48,722 bases of DNA from Spirochaetia bacterium (GCA_900769975.1 CAAGIR010000218.1:1-48722); one strand, 5' to 3'. Shown: positions 7,142-15,384, counted from the first letter of the stretch. Notes: a model not told the origin generated them from the letters alone. Made by a program: numbers and translations.

Positions 7142-8383
7142 ATGGTAGAAATTGAAAAAGAATTGCAAAAAAAGCCGCGTGCACTTTTAGTTGGTGAACC
7201 TCTTAATGATTTACAGGAATTAAAAGGACTTGTTTTAACTCTTGGGATGGATGTAATTCAACGGTTTACATTAAACAGAATGGAACCTCACCCTGCATAC
7301 GGCATAGGAACTGGTAAAGCAAAAGAAATTGCCGATCTTGCAAAGGAAATTGAAGCGGATTGCATTATTTTTGATTTTAACCTGGAACCAAGAAAACAAC
7401 GAAATTGGGAAGAACTTTCAGGGCTTTCTTGCTTTGACAGGCAGGAAGTTATTATCCGTATATTTGCACAAAGGGCGCAGACAAAAGAAGCAGTTTTACA
7501 AGTTGAACTTGCACGTCTTAATTATCTGCTGCCGCGCCTTGCACACATCAATAATGATTTTGCAAGACAGCGAGGCGGTGCATTCGGTTCAAAAGGTTCT
7601 GGAGAAACACAACTTGAACTGGACAGACGCCAAATCAGGGAAAGAATTGCCTCGTTAAAACACGACCTTGCCGAAGTAGAACTGAACCGTCAGACACAAA
7701 GAAAACAACGTGGAAAAGTTCCTTCCGTAGCCCTAGTAGGATATACAAACGCAGGAAAATCTTCACTTTTAAATGCACTTACAGGATCGCAGGCATTTGT
7801 AGAAAACAAACTTTTTGCAACGCTTGACCCATTAACCAGAAAAATGTCATTAAATGACAGGGCAGGAGTTTTGCTAACAGACACAGTCGGATTTATAAGC
7901 AATTTACCACACCATCTTATTGATGCATTTAAATCAACATTGGAAGAAGCCGTTGATGCAGATCTTTTACTTCTTGTTCTTGATGCCTCAGACAGTGAAG
8001 CAGAATTTCAATACGAAACAGTCTGCAATGTTCTAAAAGATATTGGTGCAGATGATAATCCAAAAATCATACTTTTAAATAAAATTGACAGAAATGATGA
8101 AAATCCTGACCTTTTGCAGTCACTTCGATTAAAACATCCTGATGCAATATGCGTAAGTGCAAAAGAGCAGATAGGTTTTGTAGAATTAAAAGACAGAATT
8201 TATGAAATGGTTTATGGTGAAATTGCAAATTATGTAATTCCTGTTTCTCAAACTGTTTTAATTAACGAATTAAGAAAAGCAGGATGTATTCAAACAGAAG
8301 AATGGCTTGATGATGGCGTTCACATTACAGCCCGCACAACAGGAAGACTTCTGGCACTCCTTTCACCCTACGTACAAGAATGA
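7142..8383 (+). CDS. hflX: GTPase HflX
   Basis: HflX is a ribosome-associated GTPase that splits stalled or stress-damaged 70S ribosomes. The N-terminal HflX domain carries GTGKAKEI and the glycine-rich RGGAFGSKGSGETQLELDRRQ. The GTPase motifs follow: G1 GYTNAGKSS (about residue 200), LFATLDP, G3 DTVGF (about 246) and G4 NKID (about 313). I prefer ATG 7142 over a TTG nine codons earlier, because the promoter's -10 overlaps that extension. The 413-residue length fits the family. The FliL-like gene overlaps its stop by four bases (ATGA), indicating coupling. Confidence 0.95.
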   Translation: MVEIEKELQKKPRALLVGEPLNDLQELKGLVLTLGMDVIQRFTLNRMEPHPAYGIGTGKAKEIADLAKEIEADCIIFDFNLEPRKQRNWEELSGLSCFDRQEVIIRIFAQRAQTKEAVLQVELARLNYLLPRLAHINNDFARQRGGAFGSKGSGETQLELDRRQIRERIASLKHDLAEVELNRQTQRKQRGKVPSVALVGYTNAGKSSLLNALTGSQAFVENKLFATLDPLTRKMSLNDRAGVLLTDTVGFISNLPHHLIDAFKSTLEEAVDADLLLLVLDASDSEAEFQYETVCNVLKDIGADDNPKIILLNKIDRNDENPDLLQSLRLKHPDAICVSAKEQIGFVELKDRIYEMVYGEIANYVIPVSQTVLINELRKAGCIQTEEWLDDGVHITARTTGRLLALLSPYVQE

Positions 8384-8967
8384 AACTAATTGATAAAATT
8401 CTTTCTATTATAATTGTTTTTTTATTGCTCATAATTATTGCAGTTACTGTTGTTACTTTATCTCGTAACAAAAAAATTCTTTCAGATGAACAGGAACTTG
8501 TGGCACAGGGAAAAGCCGTAAGTCTCATGGCTCCAAAAAATGATGACAAAATATCATATTTTAATTTGGGGTCCATCAGAATTCTTACTTTGCCCGACAA
8601 TCGAGGTCTGTCCCTAGTTGATAACCAAGGTCTGTCCCTAGTTGATAACCAAGGTCTGTCCCCAATTGAAAATGAAGATACTGCTGATAATACAGAAGAA
8701 AACATTGAAAATTTGGGAACGATTTTATTAATCACGCCCTGGATATCATATTCTTCAAGCGATACGATTTTTTTTGAAGAAATTTCCAGAAAAAAACCGA
8801 TGCTTTGCGGCATTTTCCAAAACTATTTCTCCCAATTTTCAAAAAAAGAACTTCTGTCACAAAGTGAGAATATAATAGAAGAAAATATCACAAATCAAAT
8901 AAATTCACATCTTTCGCTGGGTAAAATTCAAGGAATTTATTTTACAGATTACATTTTTTTGGAATAA
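8380..8967 (+). CDS. FliL-like flagellar basal-body-associated protein with repeat insertion
   Basis: The 195-residue protein has one N-terminal membrane helix (about residues 7-27) and a periplasmic domain with SYFNLGSIRI, NLGTILLITPWISY and a C-terminal GKIQGIYFTDYIFLE. This resembles FliL-type proteins, which support the flagellar stator; in spirochaetes these flagella are periplasmic. Residues about 73-96 are three near-identical 8-residue units (DNQGLSLV) read from the dispersed GGTCTGTCCC repeat. They sit in a linker before the C-terminal domain, so the reading frame survives. It is translationally coupled to hflX. The FliL assignment is by pattern, not search; a generic membrane-anchored protein is the alternative. 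Confidence 0.65.
   Translation: MKLIDKILSIIIVFLLLIIIAVTVVTLSRNKKILSDEQELVAQGKAVSLMAPKNDDKISYFNLGSIRILTLPDNRGLSLVDNQGLSLVDNQGLSPIENEDTADNTEENIENLGTILLITPWISYSSSDTIFFEEISRKKPMLCGIFQNYFSQFSKKELLSQSENIIEENITNQINSHLSLGKIQGIYFTDYIFLE
8603..8667 (+). repeat. three 24-bp in-frame copies of the GGTCTGTCCC repeat
   Basis: Cores lie at 8605, 8629 and 8653 with exact 24-bp spacing. Because 24 is a multiple of three, the host frame is kept and each copy adds eight residues. Confidence 0.9.
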
Positions 8968-8972
8968 TACTG

Positions 8973-10466
8973 TTATCGTCCCGTATCCCTGATTTTTCCT
9001 TCAACATAATCAGGATCAAGAGTACGCAACAGCGTTCCATCTGGTAATTTATGTTTTGTGTAAATCACAGCTGGATGTCCGTCACAAATCCAGTTAAGTT
9101 TAAGCCCTGTTTCTAAACTTATAATTTCAAAATCATCTGGAGAAACAACAAGACTGCAAAATTCTGGCGAAACAAATTCAATCTTTTCATCTGCTTTAAT
9201 CATATTCATAGCCGTACAAACATACATATACCAGCCGTCTTTTTTTTCAAATGGAACAACATTTCTGTCGGTATGAATTTGCAAATCTTTAAGTCTTGCT
9301 TCACGAGCAGCGGGATGCATTTTTTTCAGATTATCAGAAAAATCTTCATATCTTTTTTGACTTTCCTTATACAAATCTTCAAATGGCTGACCAGTCACTT
9401 CTTCCCCAATCTGGGCGGCAAGCTGATATTTACTGTCACTTGCACCTACTGTTGTTTTATCTGCTTCAGATTTATTATAGTAAAAACCTGTTGTACTTTC
9501 ACGATGACTCACATTTTCCAGTTCCTGAATATAAGGCTTTGCTTCGTCCTCTGAAATTTTGCCGTCAAGTGCATCAAGTGCCTTTCTGTAAGCTCTGGTA
9601 ACCATCGCCACATAATAAATGCTTTTCATTCTGCCTTCAATCTTTAAAGAATCAACCCCGGCATTTTTTAAATCCGCCAGATGGTCTATCATTCGCAAAT
9701 CTTTGGAAGACAAAATTGCAGTATAATCATCGCCTTCAAAAACAGGAAAAAACTCACCAGGACGCTGTTCTTCTTCCAGCTGCAAAGTTCCGCTTTGTGC
9801 CAGAGCCTTTGCTTCATCAAAAGAAAGAATTTTACCGTTTTCTAGAGAATTTTTATCTGTAGAAAGATTAAAATTCCACCTGCATGTATGACTGCAAAAT
9901 CCGCTTTGAGCACTTCTGCCAGTCAAATATGCACTCATAAGACAACGCCCGGCATACGCAATGCACATAGCACCATGAACAAAAGTTTCAATTTCCATAT
10001 CAGGAACAGAATCTTTTATCCTTTTAATTTGATTAATAGAAATTTCACGTCCCAAAACAACACGAGAAAAACCCATATTTTTGTACATTTTAACAGCCTG
10101 TGAATTTACACAACTTGCCTGAGTAGAAAGATGCAGCTGAACATTTGGAAATTCTTTTTGCAAAAGGGGGACAATCCCTATATCCTGGACAATAAAAGCA
10201 TCAATAGGATACTGTTTAAAATAATCAAGGTTTTCTTTTAATGCATCAATTTCTTCATCATGAAAAGAAATGTTTAAGGCACAATGAAGTCGTTTTTGCG
10301 GATATTTATTTTTTAATTCAATAACTTTTTTATATTCATCTTCATAAAAATTATCAGCTTTTACACGCAGGGAAAATTTTTTTAATCCTATATATGCGGC
10401 ATCGGCACCGTAAGCATAAGCATATTTTAATTTTTCAACATTTCCAGCAGGAGATAACAGTTCCAT
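8973..10466 (-). CDS. U32 family protein (TrhP/YegQ-like)
   Basis: Family U32 includes TrhP, which works in prephenate-dependent 5-hydroxylation of tRNA uridine 34, as well as proteins annotated as collagenase-like peptidases. The N-terminus MELLSPAGNVEKLKYA, the Cys-rich signature HGAMCIAYAGRCLMSAYLTGR with GFCSHTCRW (about residues 165-195), and KIEGRMKSIYYVA (about 277) are typical of the family. The 497-residue length includes a C-terminal accessory domain. ATG 10466 immediately follows the TAA of the upstream hydrolase gene, whose last codons contain the GGAGG ribosome site, so translation is coupled. tRNA modification is more likely than proteolysis, by family knowledge. Confidence 0.85.
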   Translation of the reverse strand: MELLSPAGNVEKLKYAYAYGADAAYIGLKKFSLRVKADNFYEDEYKKVIELKNKYPQKRLHCALNISFHDEEIDALKENLDYFKQYPIDAFIVQDIGIVPLLQKEFPNVQLHLSTQASCVNSQAVKMYKNMGFSRVVLGREISINQIKRIKDSVPDMEIETFVHGAMCIAYAGRCLMSAYLTGRSAQSGFCSHTCRWNFNLSTDKNSLENGKILSFDEAKALAQSGTLQLEEEQRPGEFFPVFEGDDYTAILSSKDLRMIDHLADLKNAGVDSLKIEGRMKSIYYVAMVTRAYRKALDALDGKISEDEAKPYIQELENVSHRESTTGFYYNKSEADKTTVGASDSKYQLAAQIGEEVTGQPFEDLYKESQKRYEDFSDNLKKMHPAAREARLKDLQIHTDRNVVPFEKKDGWYMYVCTAMNMIKADEKIEFVSPEFCSLVVSPDDFEIISLETGLKLNWICDGHPAVIYTKHKLPDGTLLRTLDPDYVEGKIRDTGR

Positions 10467-11483
10467 TTACGCCTCCGAATGTAAACTTTTTTCAAGTTTT
10501 GGTTTATTTTCTATCTGTACAGACTCGGAGCCATCAACAATCCCCGTAATAACTTTTCCGATTTTATCTAAAGCAAGATGAGATTCATGCAAAAATTCAT
10601 CCGCCATCTGGAACATAAAAATCATGTCAGGCCAGACATCAAGTTCGCATTTTGACCCAGCTCTTTCCATTTTTTCTTTAAAATCTCTGGCATCGTCAAG
10701 TAAAACTTCTTTTTCGCCCATCTGAATGTACACTGGAGGGAAATTTTTTAAATCTTCCTCTTTTGCAAGAAGAGGTGAAATAAAAGGACTTGACGTATTT
10801 GCTTCATAAGTATAAATGCTGCTGCTTTTTTTCAAAACATCACCGTTTATAAGTTCGTCATTCTTTTTTTTGGAACTGATAATTCTGGAATTTTCAGATA
10901 AATCAAGCCATGGAGAAAATAAAACTATCTGTTTAATGCAGCTCCTGTATCTGTCACGCAGATTAAAAATTAAAGAACAGGCAATTCCAGCCGCAGAACT
11001 ATCCGCTGCAATAATAATCTCTGGGAGTTGTGGTTTTGAAAATTTATCACTATTCAATGAACATGCCACCTGCTCTTCTGTAAAAAGCGATTTGAAAACA
11101 TTTTGTAAATCTTCATTCGCAGCAGGAAAAGGATATTCTGGAGCAAGTCTGTATTCAGGAACAACAACACGACAAAAACATTTAGTTGCCAGAGAAGAAC
11201 AAAAACTTCTGTACGAGTTACGTGAGCCGCCTATAAAAGATCCGCCATGTATATAAATCATCACCCTGTTTGAAGAATAAAGCTCAGGAGCAAGAACATC
11301 GCAATCAACATTACCGTATTTATATTCAGAACATTCAACACCATTTGGCAAAAAAACAGTACTAAAGCTTTCTTCAATTTTTGACCTGAACGCCTGAAAA
11401 TTTGTTCTGGAATTACCTTTTGCACCATACAAGAGCATTTTAATTTTTTTTACAGCTGATTTTTTGTCATTAACAATATCCAT
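10467..11483 (-). CDS. alpha/beta hydrolase, HSL/esterase type
   Basis: The product has the oxyanion-hole signature YIHGGSFIGGS (about residues 76-86) and a nucleophile elbow written AADSSAAG in place of GDSAG (about 160), typical of hormone-sensitive-lipase-like esterases. A late Asp is present near LLDDARDF. The usual catalytic His in the WPDMxHxFQ region appears to be replaced: the sequence is WPDMIFMFQMAD. It may be inactive or use another His. ATG 11483 is chosen over an upstream TTG; a TATAAT ends eight bases before it. It is first in an operon with the U32 gene. The substrate is unknown. Confidence 0.8.
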   Translation of the reverse strand: MDIVNDKKSAVKKIKMLLYGAKGNSRTNFQAFRSKIEESFSTVFLPNGVECSEYKYGNVDCDVLAPELYSSNRVMIYIHGGSFIGGSRNSYRSFCSSLATKCFCRVVVPEYRLAPEYPFPAANEDLQNVFKSLFTEEQVACSLNSDKFSKPQLPEIIIAADSSAAGIACSLIFNLRDRYRSCIKQIVLFSPWLDLSENSRIISSKKKNDELINGDVLKKSSSIYTYEANTSSPFISPLLAKEEDLKNFPPVYIQMGEKEVLLDDARDFKEKMERAGSKCELDVWPDMIFMFQMADEFLHESHLALDKIGKVITGIVDGSESVQIENKPKLEKSLHSEA

Positions 11484-11530
11484 AAACAAACATTATAGCA
11501 ACTTTTTTCTTTTTCTGCTACAATATGATT
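11484..11530. promoter_or_regulatory. 47-bp divergent promoter region between hydrolase gene and metA
   Basis: TATAAT on the minus strand (11492-11497) lies eight bases from the hydrolase ATG. TACAAT on the plus strand (11519-11524) lies six bases from the metA ATG. Neither gene has a ribosome site in this space. The two promoters must overlap back to back, so their firing could be mutually exclusive. Confidence 0.55.
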
Positions 11531-12448
11531 ATGCCTATAAAAATTCAATCAGAATTACCAGCGTGTTCAATACTGGAAAAAGAAAATATTTTCGTAATGA
11601 CAGAAAAACGGGCAAGTACACAGGATATACGTCCGTTGAGAATTGCAATTGTAAATTTAATGCCCACAAAAGAAGTTACAGAAACACAGCTTTTACGATT
11701 ACTGGGAAACACGCCGCTTCAAATAGAAATTTCTTTAGTTCGGATGGAAAATCACCAGAGCAAGACGACAGATGTTTCTTATCTGGAAAAATTTTACATA
11801 CCATCAAGCGAAGTTTTTACACATAAATTCGACGGAATGATAATCACAGGTGCGCCAGTTGAACAGCTTCCATTTGAAAAAGTGGATTACTGGAAAGAAC
11901 TTTGCAAAATTATGGATTACGCACGAAAAAATGTTTTTTCTACGCTGTATGTTTGCTGGGGTAGCTTTGCAGGACTTTATCATCATTACGGAATTCCAAA
12001 ATATCCGCTTGAAAAAAAACTTTCAGGCATTTTTATGAACGAACGCTCGGTGGAAGGCGAACCTTTATTACGAGGATTTGACGACACATTCCCAATCCCG
12101 CAAAGCCGTCATACAACTTTAAAAAAAGAAGATGTTTTAAAATGTAAAGATTTAACAATTCTTGCAGAAAGTGCAGAAGCAGGCGTTACACTCATCAAGT
12201 CAAACGACAATCGCGAAATTTTTATGACAGGTCATTTGGAATACGATACAATTACGCTTGCCGAAGAATATTATCGTGATTTACACAAAGGATTAAAAGT
12301 TTCGCTGCCTAAAAATTATTTTCCTACAAACAACGTAAACAGAATGCCGTCAAGTTACTGGCGTTCCACAGCCCATCTGTTTTATTCAAACTGGCTGAAC
12401 TATTACGTTTATCAGGAAACACCATATTCTATTGACGAAATAAAATAA
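11531..12448 (+). CDS. metA: homoserine O-acetyltransferase (MetA family)
   Basis: MetA acylates homoserine, the first committed step of methionine synthesis. Catalytic Cys142 is in YVCWGSFAG, and His235 and Glu237 are in GHLEYD; the numbering matches the characterised family exactly. Position 111 is Glu (TGAPVEQLP). In this family Glu111 goes with acetyl-CoA use and Gly with succinyl-CoA, so I predict an acetyltransferase despite the common succinyltransferase label. I choose ATG 11531 (MPIKIQSELP), the usual family start, over ATG 11525. The 305-residue length is normal. The mRNA is probably leaderless. Confidence 0.95.
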   Translation: MPIKIQSELPACSILEKENIFVMTEKRASTQDIRPLRIAIVNLMPTKEVTETQLLRLLGNTPLQIEISLVRMENHQSKTTDVSYLEKFYIPSSEVFTHKFDGMIITGAPVEQLPFEKVDYWKELCKIMDYARKNVFSTLYVCWGSFAGLYHHYGIPKYPLEKKLSGIFMNERSVEGEPLLRGFDDTFPIPQSRHTTLKKEDVLKCKDLTILAESAEAGVTLIKSNDNREIFMTGHLEYDTITLAEEYYRDLHKGLKVSLPKNYFPTNNVNRMPSSYWRSTAHLFYSNWLNYYVYQETPYSIDEIK

Positions 12449-12546
12449 AAAGAACAGCACGCACACGTGGCGCAACACTCAAGCCAAGTCACGCTCAAAA
12501 CAAGTCACGCCACCTCAAGCCACATCACACCCACACCAGCAGAATT
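12449..12546. other. metA-proC convergent spacer with short CAAGTCACGC repeats
   Basis: CAAGTCACGC occurs twice, with variants such as CAAGCCA and CAAGCCACATCAC. The spacer is C-rich compared with its neighbours. I see no terminator hairpin with a T-tract. Confidence 0.5.
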
Positions 12547-13335
12547 TTATTTTTTCATATTCATAATCGCATCAATGCTTGAAATAATGGCACCGCGCAA
12601 ACCATCTTTTTCCAGAGAATCAACACCACGAATAGTTGACCCGCGAGGAGAACATACTTCATCTTTAAGAACGCCAGGATGCTTTCCAGTAACCTGCAAA
12701 AGTTCAGCACTACCCTTCATCGTCTGCGAAACAAGGCGGTAAGCCATATCCCTGGAAATGCCATATTTTACAGCCGCATCAGCATACGCTTCCATAATCA
12801 TATCCATAAAAGCAGGACCGCAGCCACTGACAGCACCACCAATTCCCATCAATTCAGAAGGAAGCACTTCCACACAACCAAGACACGCAAAAAGTTCCTT
12901 TAAATCGCTCAATTCATCAGGCAAAAGCGAATTTTCCTTTTCAAAAAGCATCACACCCTCACCCACCATCGCAGGCGTATTTGGCATAATGCATTGAATT
13001 CTCACCTTCTCCCCAAGAACTTTTTCAAAAGAAGAAAACCCCCAGGCAGCCGCAACAGAAACAAGCATTTTGCCATTCAAAAAATCACCCACCTGAGCAA
13101 GCACACCTTCAATTTGATATGGTTTACAGGCAATAATAAGCGAATCGCAAGTCTTTACCATCTGGACAACATCATCTTGCGGAATAAAACCAATTTTTTG
13201 AGCATTTTTCTGCAATTTTTCCTGATTCGGGGCATAAGCATAAAGATTTTCAGCCTTCACTTTCCCAGATTTCACAAAACCCAGTGCAATAGCCTGAGCC
13301 ATATTTCCCATGCCTATAAATCCAATTTTATTCAT
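12547..13335 (-). CDS. proC: pyrroline-5-carboxylate reductase
   Basis: ProC reduces 1-pyrroline-5-carboxylate to proline with NAD(P)H. The N-terminal Rossmann motif GFIGMGNMAQA (residues 4-14) and the C-terminal signature region (GKHPGVLKDEVCSPRGSTI, then GVDSLEKDGLRGA) are clear, with MPNTPAMVGEG and SGCGPAFMD between them. The length of 262 residues is normal. ATG 13335 follows AAGGAAG. It lies downstream of purB on the same strand, separated by a GC-rich island. Confidence 0.96.
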   Translation of the reverse strand: MNKIGFIGMGNMAQAIALGFVKSGKVKAENLYAYAPNQEKLQKNAQKIGFIPQDDVVQMVKTCDSLIIACKPYQIEGVLAQVGDFLNGKMLVSVAAAWGFSSFEKVLGEKVRIQCIMPNTPAMVGEGVMLFEKENSLLPDELSDLKELFACLGCVEVLPSELMGIGGAVSGCGPAFMDMIMEAYADAAVKYGISRDMAYRLVSQTMKGSAELLQVTGKHPGVLKDEVCSPRGSTIRGVDSLEKDGLRGAIISSIDAIMNMKK

Positions 13336-13356
13336 TTTTCTTCCTTTTTTATTTTT

Positions 13357-13462
13357 AGCAAGCGAACTCGTGCCAGTCGCGTTCCGCCATTCGCTAACCG
13401 CTCAGCCCTGGCGGGCCCGCCTGCGGCGGTGGCTCCATGCTCGGTGCGCTGGGTCTGCCACC
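13357..13462 (-). repeat. GC-rich island A (TATGGAGC family)
   Basis: The island is far richer in GC than its neighbours and sits between the purB stop and proC. On the minus strand it shares ATGGAGCC…, GAGCGGT, AGCGAA and GGCGGAAC with island B (30691-30790). It contains GC-rich inverted repeats such as GGCGGGCCCGCC. It encodes no credible protein. Confidence 0.75.
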
Positions 13463-13473
13463 AATCACAACAT

Positions 13474-14895
13474 TTACTTCATCAAATCGCGATATTTTTG
13501 TGCAAGGCGTTTAGATTTCACACCAGCAAGACCGCAATAATTTGAAGGGTGTTCAAAAAAGTTTGCAGGATTTTCTACACCAAGTTTTTCAAGTTGTGCA
13601 GTAATATCAGCATATTCTTTTTCGTGAGTTTTTAACACTTCAAAGAAAGTTTTTCCAGACTGTTCTGCTTCAAGCGTAATTTTGCGGATAACTTCATGAC
13701 CATCATTATAGCCAGCTTCTCCCAAAAGAATGTAAGCAGGTTCAGCAAGGACACCGCCTTTAACTTTTCCGCCGGCATTTTCCAAATTGCGGGCCATACC
13801 TTCTTTATCAGCCTGAAGACCTTTTACTACAGAATTCATACGTGCAACAGCCATTGTAAAACCAGAAACATAATCAGAAATAAAACGCTGACTTGCAGAA
13901 TTTGTAAGGTCACGCTGATGTTCAGAAATTTGGTCCATATAGAAAGTAATAACACGAGGACACATTGCCTTCCACAAAGATTTTACATGTTCACTGTTCC
14001 AGGGATTTCGTTTTTGCGGCATAGTTGATGAACCTACTTGAGTTGCAGCAAAATATTCAAAAACTTCACCAATTTCTGAACGCTGCAGGTTGCGCAAATC
14101 ATCAGCAAGGTTTGCAATAATTCCGAAGGCTACATTCATTTCTAGCAAAAGACGAAGTACATATTCAGGTTCAACAAGCTGGTTAGAATATTCAGAAGGA
14201 CGGAGACCAAGATATTCTGTATATATTCTTTCAAGTTCTTCTGGATCTTTTACAATCATAGAAGGTCCGTTATAAGAACCAACAGGACCTGCCAGTTTTC
14301 CTACAAGCTGATTTGACAATTCTTCAATACGCAGAATAGATTTACCCAGACGGCTTACAAATTCGGCGATTGACCATCCAAAAGTAATAGGAACTGCATG
14401 CTGACCATGAGTTCTTCCCACTTGAGGAGTATTACATTCACGTTCTGCAATATCACAAAGATAATTTTCCAGTTTTTTAAGTTCAGGTAAAACAACATTT
14501 TGAGTTACATCACGCATACGGCAACTCAACGCTGTATCAAGAATATCAACAGAAGTTGCTCCCAGGTGAATGAAAGGACCAATTTCAGAATCAACTTTTG
14601 TTTTCATTACATTTACAAGAGCACGAATATTGTGCTTTGTTTTTTCTTCTTCGGCGTAAACTTCCTGTGGATCGATATTTTCGGCAACATTATCCAGAGA
14701 TTCCGCAATTTTTTCGGTAAGTTTTCCGCGAAGTTTCAGATGAGCTTTTACAAGAGCTGCTTCACATTTTGCACAGGAACGGATAGAAGCTTCTTCTGAA
14801 ATATATTTAGAAAGGCCTGCAAAAGCATCGGCTTCCGACAAAGAGTATCTGTGGTCGATACAAGACAAATTTTCAAAAATATTACGTGTTTCCAT
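13474..14895 (-). CDS. purB: adenylosuccinate lyase
   Basis: PurB cleaves SAICAR and adenylosuccinate, releasing fumarate, in purine synthesis. The superfamily signature GSSTMPQKRNPWNSE is at about residue 290; VGRTHGQHAVPITFG carries the catalytic His region. The 473-residue length fits. ATG 14895 has no visible ribosome site. A TAAAAT at 14903-14908 on the minus strand ends seven bases before it, which suggests a leaderless transcript. Confidence 0.96.
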   Translation of the reverse strand: METRNIFENLSCIDHRYSLSEADAFAGLSKYISEEASIRSCAKCEAALVKAHLKLRGKLTEKIAESLDNVAENIDPQEVYAEEEKTKHNIRALVNVMKTKVDSEIGPFIHLGATSVDILDTALSCRMRDVTQNVVLPELKKLENYLCDIAERECNTPQVGRTHGQHAVPITFGWSIAEFVSRLGKSILRIEELSNQLVGKLAGPVGSYNGPSMIVKDPEELERIYTEYLGLRPSEYSNQLVEPEYVLRLLLEMNVAFGIIANLADDLRNLQRSEIGEVFEYFAATQVGSSTMPQKRNPWNSEHVKSLWKAMCPRVITFYMDQISEHQRDLTNSASQRFISDYVSGFTMAVARMNSVVKGLQADKEGMARNLENAGGKVKGGVLAEPAYILLGEAGYNDGHEVIRKITLEAEQSGKTFFEVLKTHEKEYADITAQLEKLGVENPANFFEHPSNYCGLAGVKSKRLAQKYRDLMK

Positions 14896-14960
14896 AAAGT
14901 AGATTTTATCAAAAAAAACACATTTAAGGAATACTTATTAAATACTTATTGTAAAAAACA
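14896..14960. promoter_or_regulatory. purB upstream region with close -10 (minus strand)
   Basis: TAAAAT on the minus strand (14903-14908) is seven bases from the purB ATG. No good -35 is visible at 17 bp. The repeat cluster begins right behind this region. Confidence 0.4.
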
Positions 14961-15128
14961 GGGACAGACCTCGATTGTTTTAGAATATTGTGACGCAAGT
15001 TTTAGCGTAGCGATAAAAAACTCGGTAGCAGCGCAAGCTGTGTAGGGACAGACCTCGATTGTTTTAGAATATTGTGACGCGAGTTTTAGCGTAGCGATAA
15101 AAAACTCAGTAGCAGCGCAAGCTGTGTA
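14961..15128 (+). repeat. two 84-bp tandem units beginning with the GGGACAGACC core
   Basis: Cores at 14961, 15045 and 15129 have exact 84-bp spacing. Between them lies GCGAGTTTTAGCGTAGCG…, then AGCAGCGCAAGCTGTGTA; the two units differ at very few positions. A related segment is at 30500-30559. The cores are preceded by GTA, giving GTAGGGACAG. Confidence 0.9.
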
Positions 15129-15171
15129 GGGACAGACCTCGAATATTTTGAGGTCTGTCCCTCTTTTTTTT
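15128..15171 (+). terminator. perfect 13-bp core palindrome with T-tract
   Basis: AGGGACAGACCTC (15128-15140) and its exact complement GAGGTCTGTCCCT (15150-15162) flank a 9-base loop and run into eight T residues. This has the form of a Rho-independent terminator, made entirely from two facing repeat cores. It points towards the ABC operon but lies upstream of that operon's promoter. Confidence 0.7.
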
Positions 15172-15196
15172 GTTGTCGCCAGTGAGGTGTTTTTTG

Positions 15197-15295
15197 TGCA
15201 GGGTTTTAGGGGAAACGGCGTGCCGAGGCTTGAACAGGCGTGCGTTAGCACGAGTCCGAAGGACCGAGCCGTCAGGCGAGCTGTGAAAGGCGACT
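15197..15295 (+). repeat. structured ~100-bp repeat, copy 2
   Basis: Three hairpins follow in series, separated by GA or CGA: GTGC-GTTA-GCAC, GTCC-GAA-GGAC and GCC-GTCA-GGC. Constant sequence around them is TGCAGGGTTT…GAGGCTTGAACAGGC before and GGCGAGCTGTGAAAGGCGACT after. Cores flank it at 15152-15161 and 15344-15353, facing each other. Confidence 0.85.
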
Positions 15296-15343
15296 GGGTA
15301 AGGAGTTGTTTGCTGAAATCTTTTTTGAGGGGAACTTTAAACA

Positions 15344-15353
15344 GGGACAGACC
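15344..15353 (+). repeat. GGGACAGACC core, right flank of copy 2
   Basis: This exact core, in ACAGGGACAGACCTCG context, closes the repeat block. It lies 31 bp before the -35 of the ABC operon promoter. Confidence 0.85.
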
Positions 15354-15384
15354 TCGATTGTTTTTTTTATATTTATAGTAACTT

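Noticed and set aside
13474..14895. tRNA or rRNA genes in the chromosomal part
   Set aside because: I read all intergenic spaces on both strands and found no complete cloverleaf or rRNA segment; only the fragment at 1439-1479 is tRNA-like.
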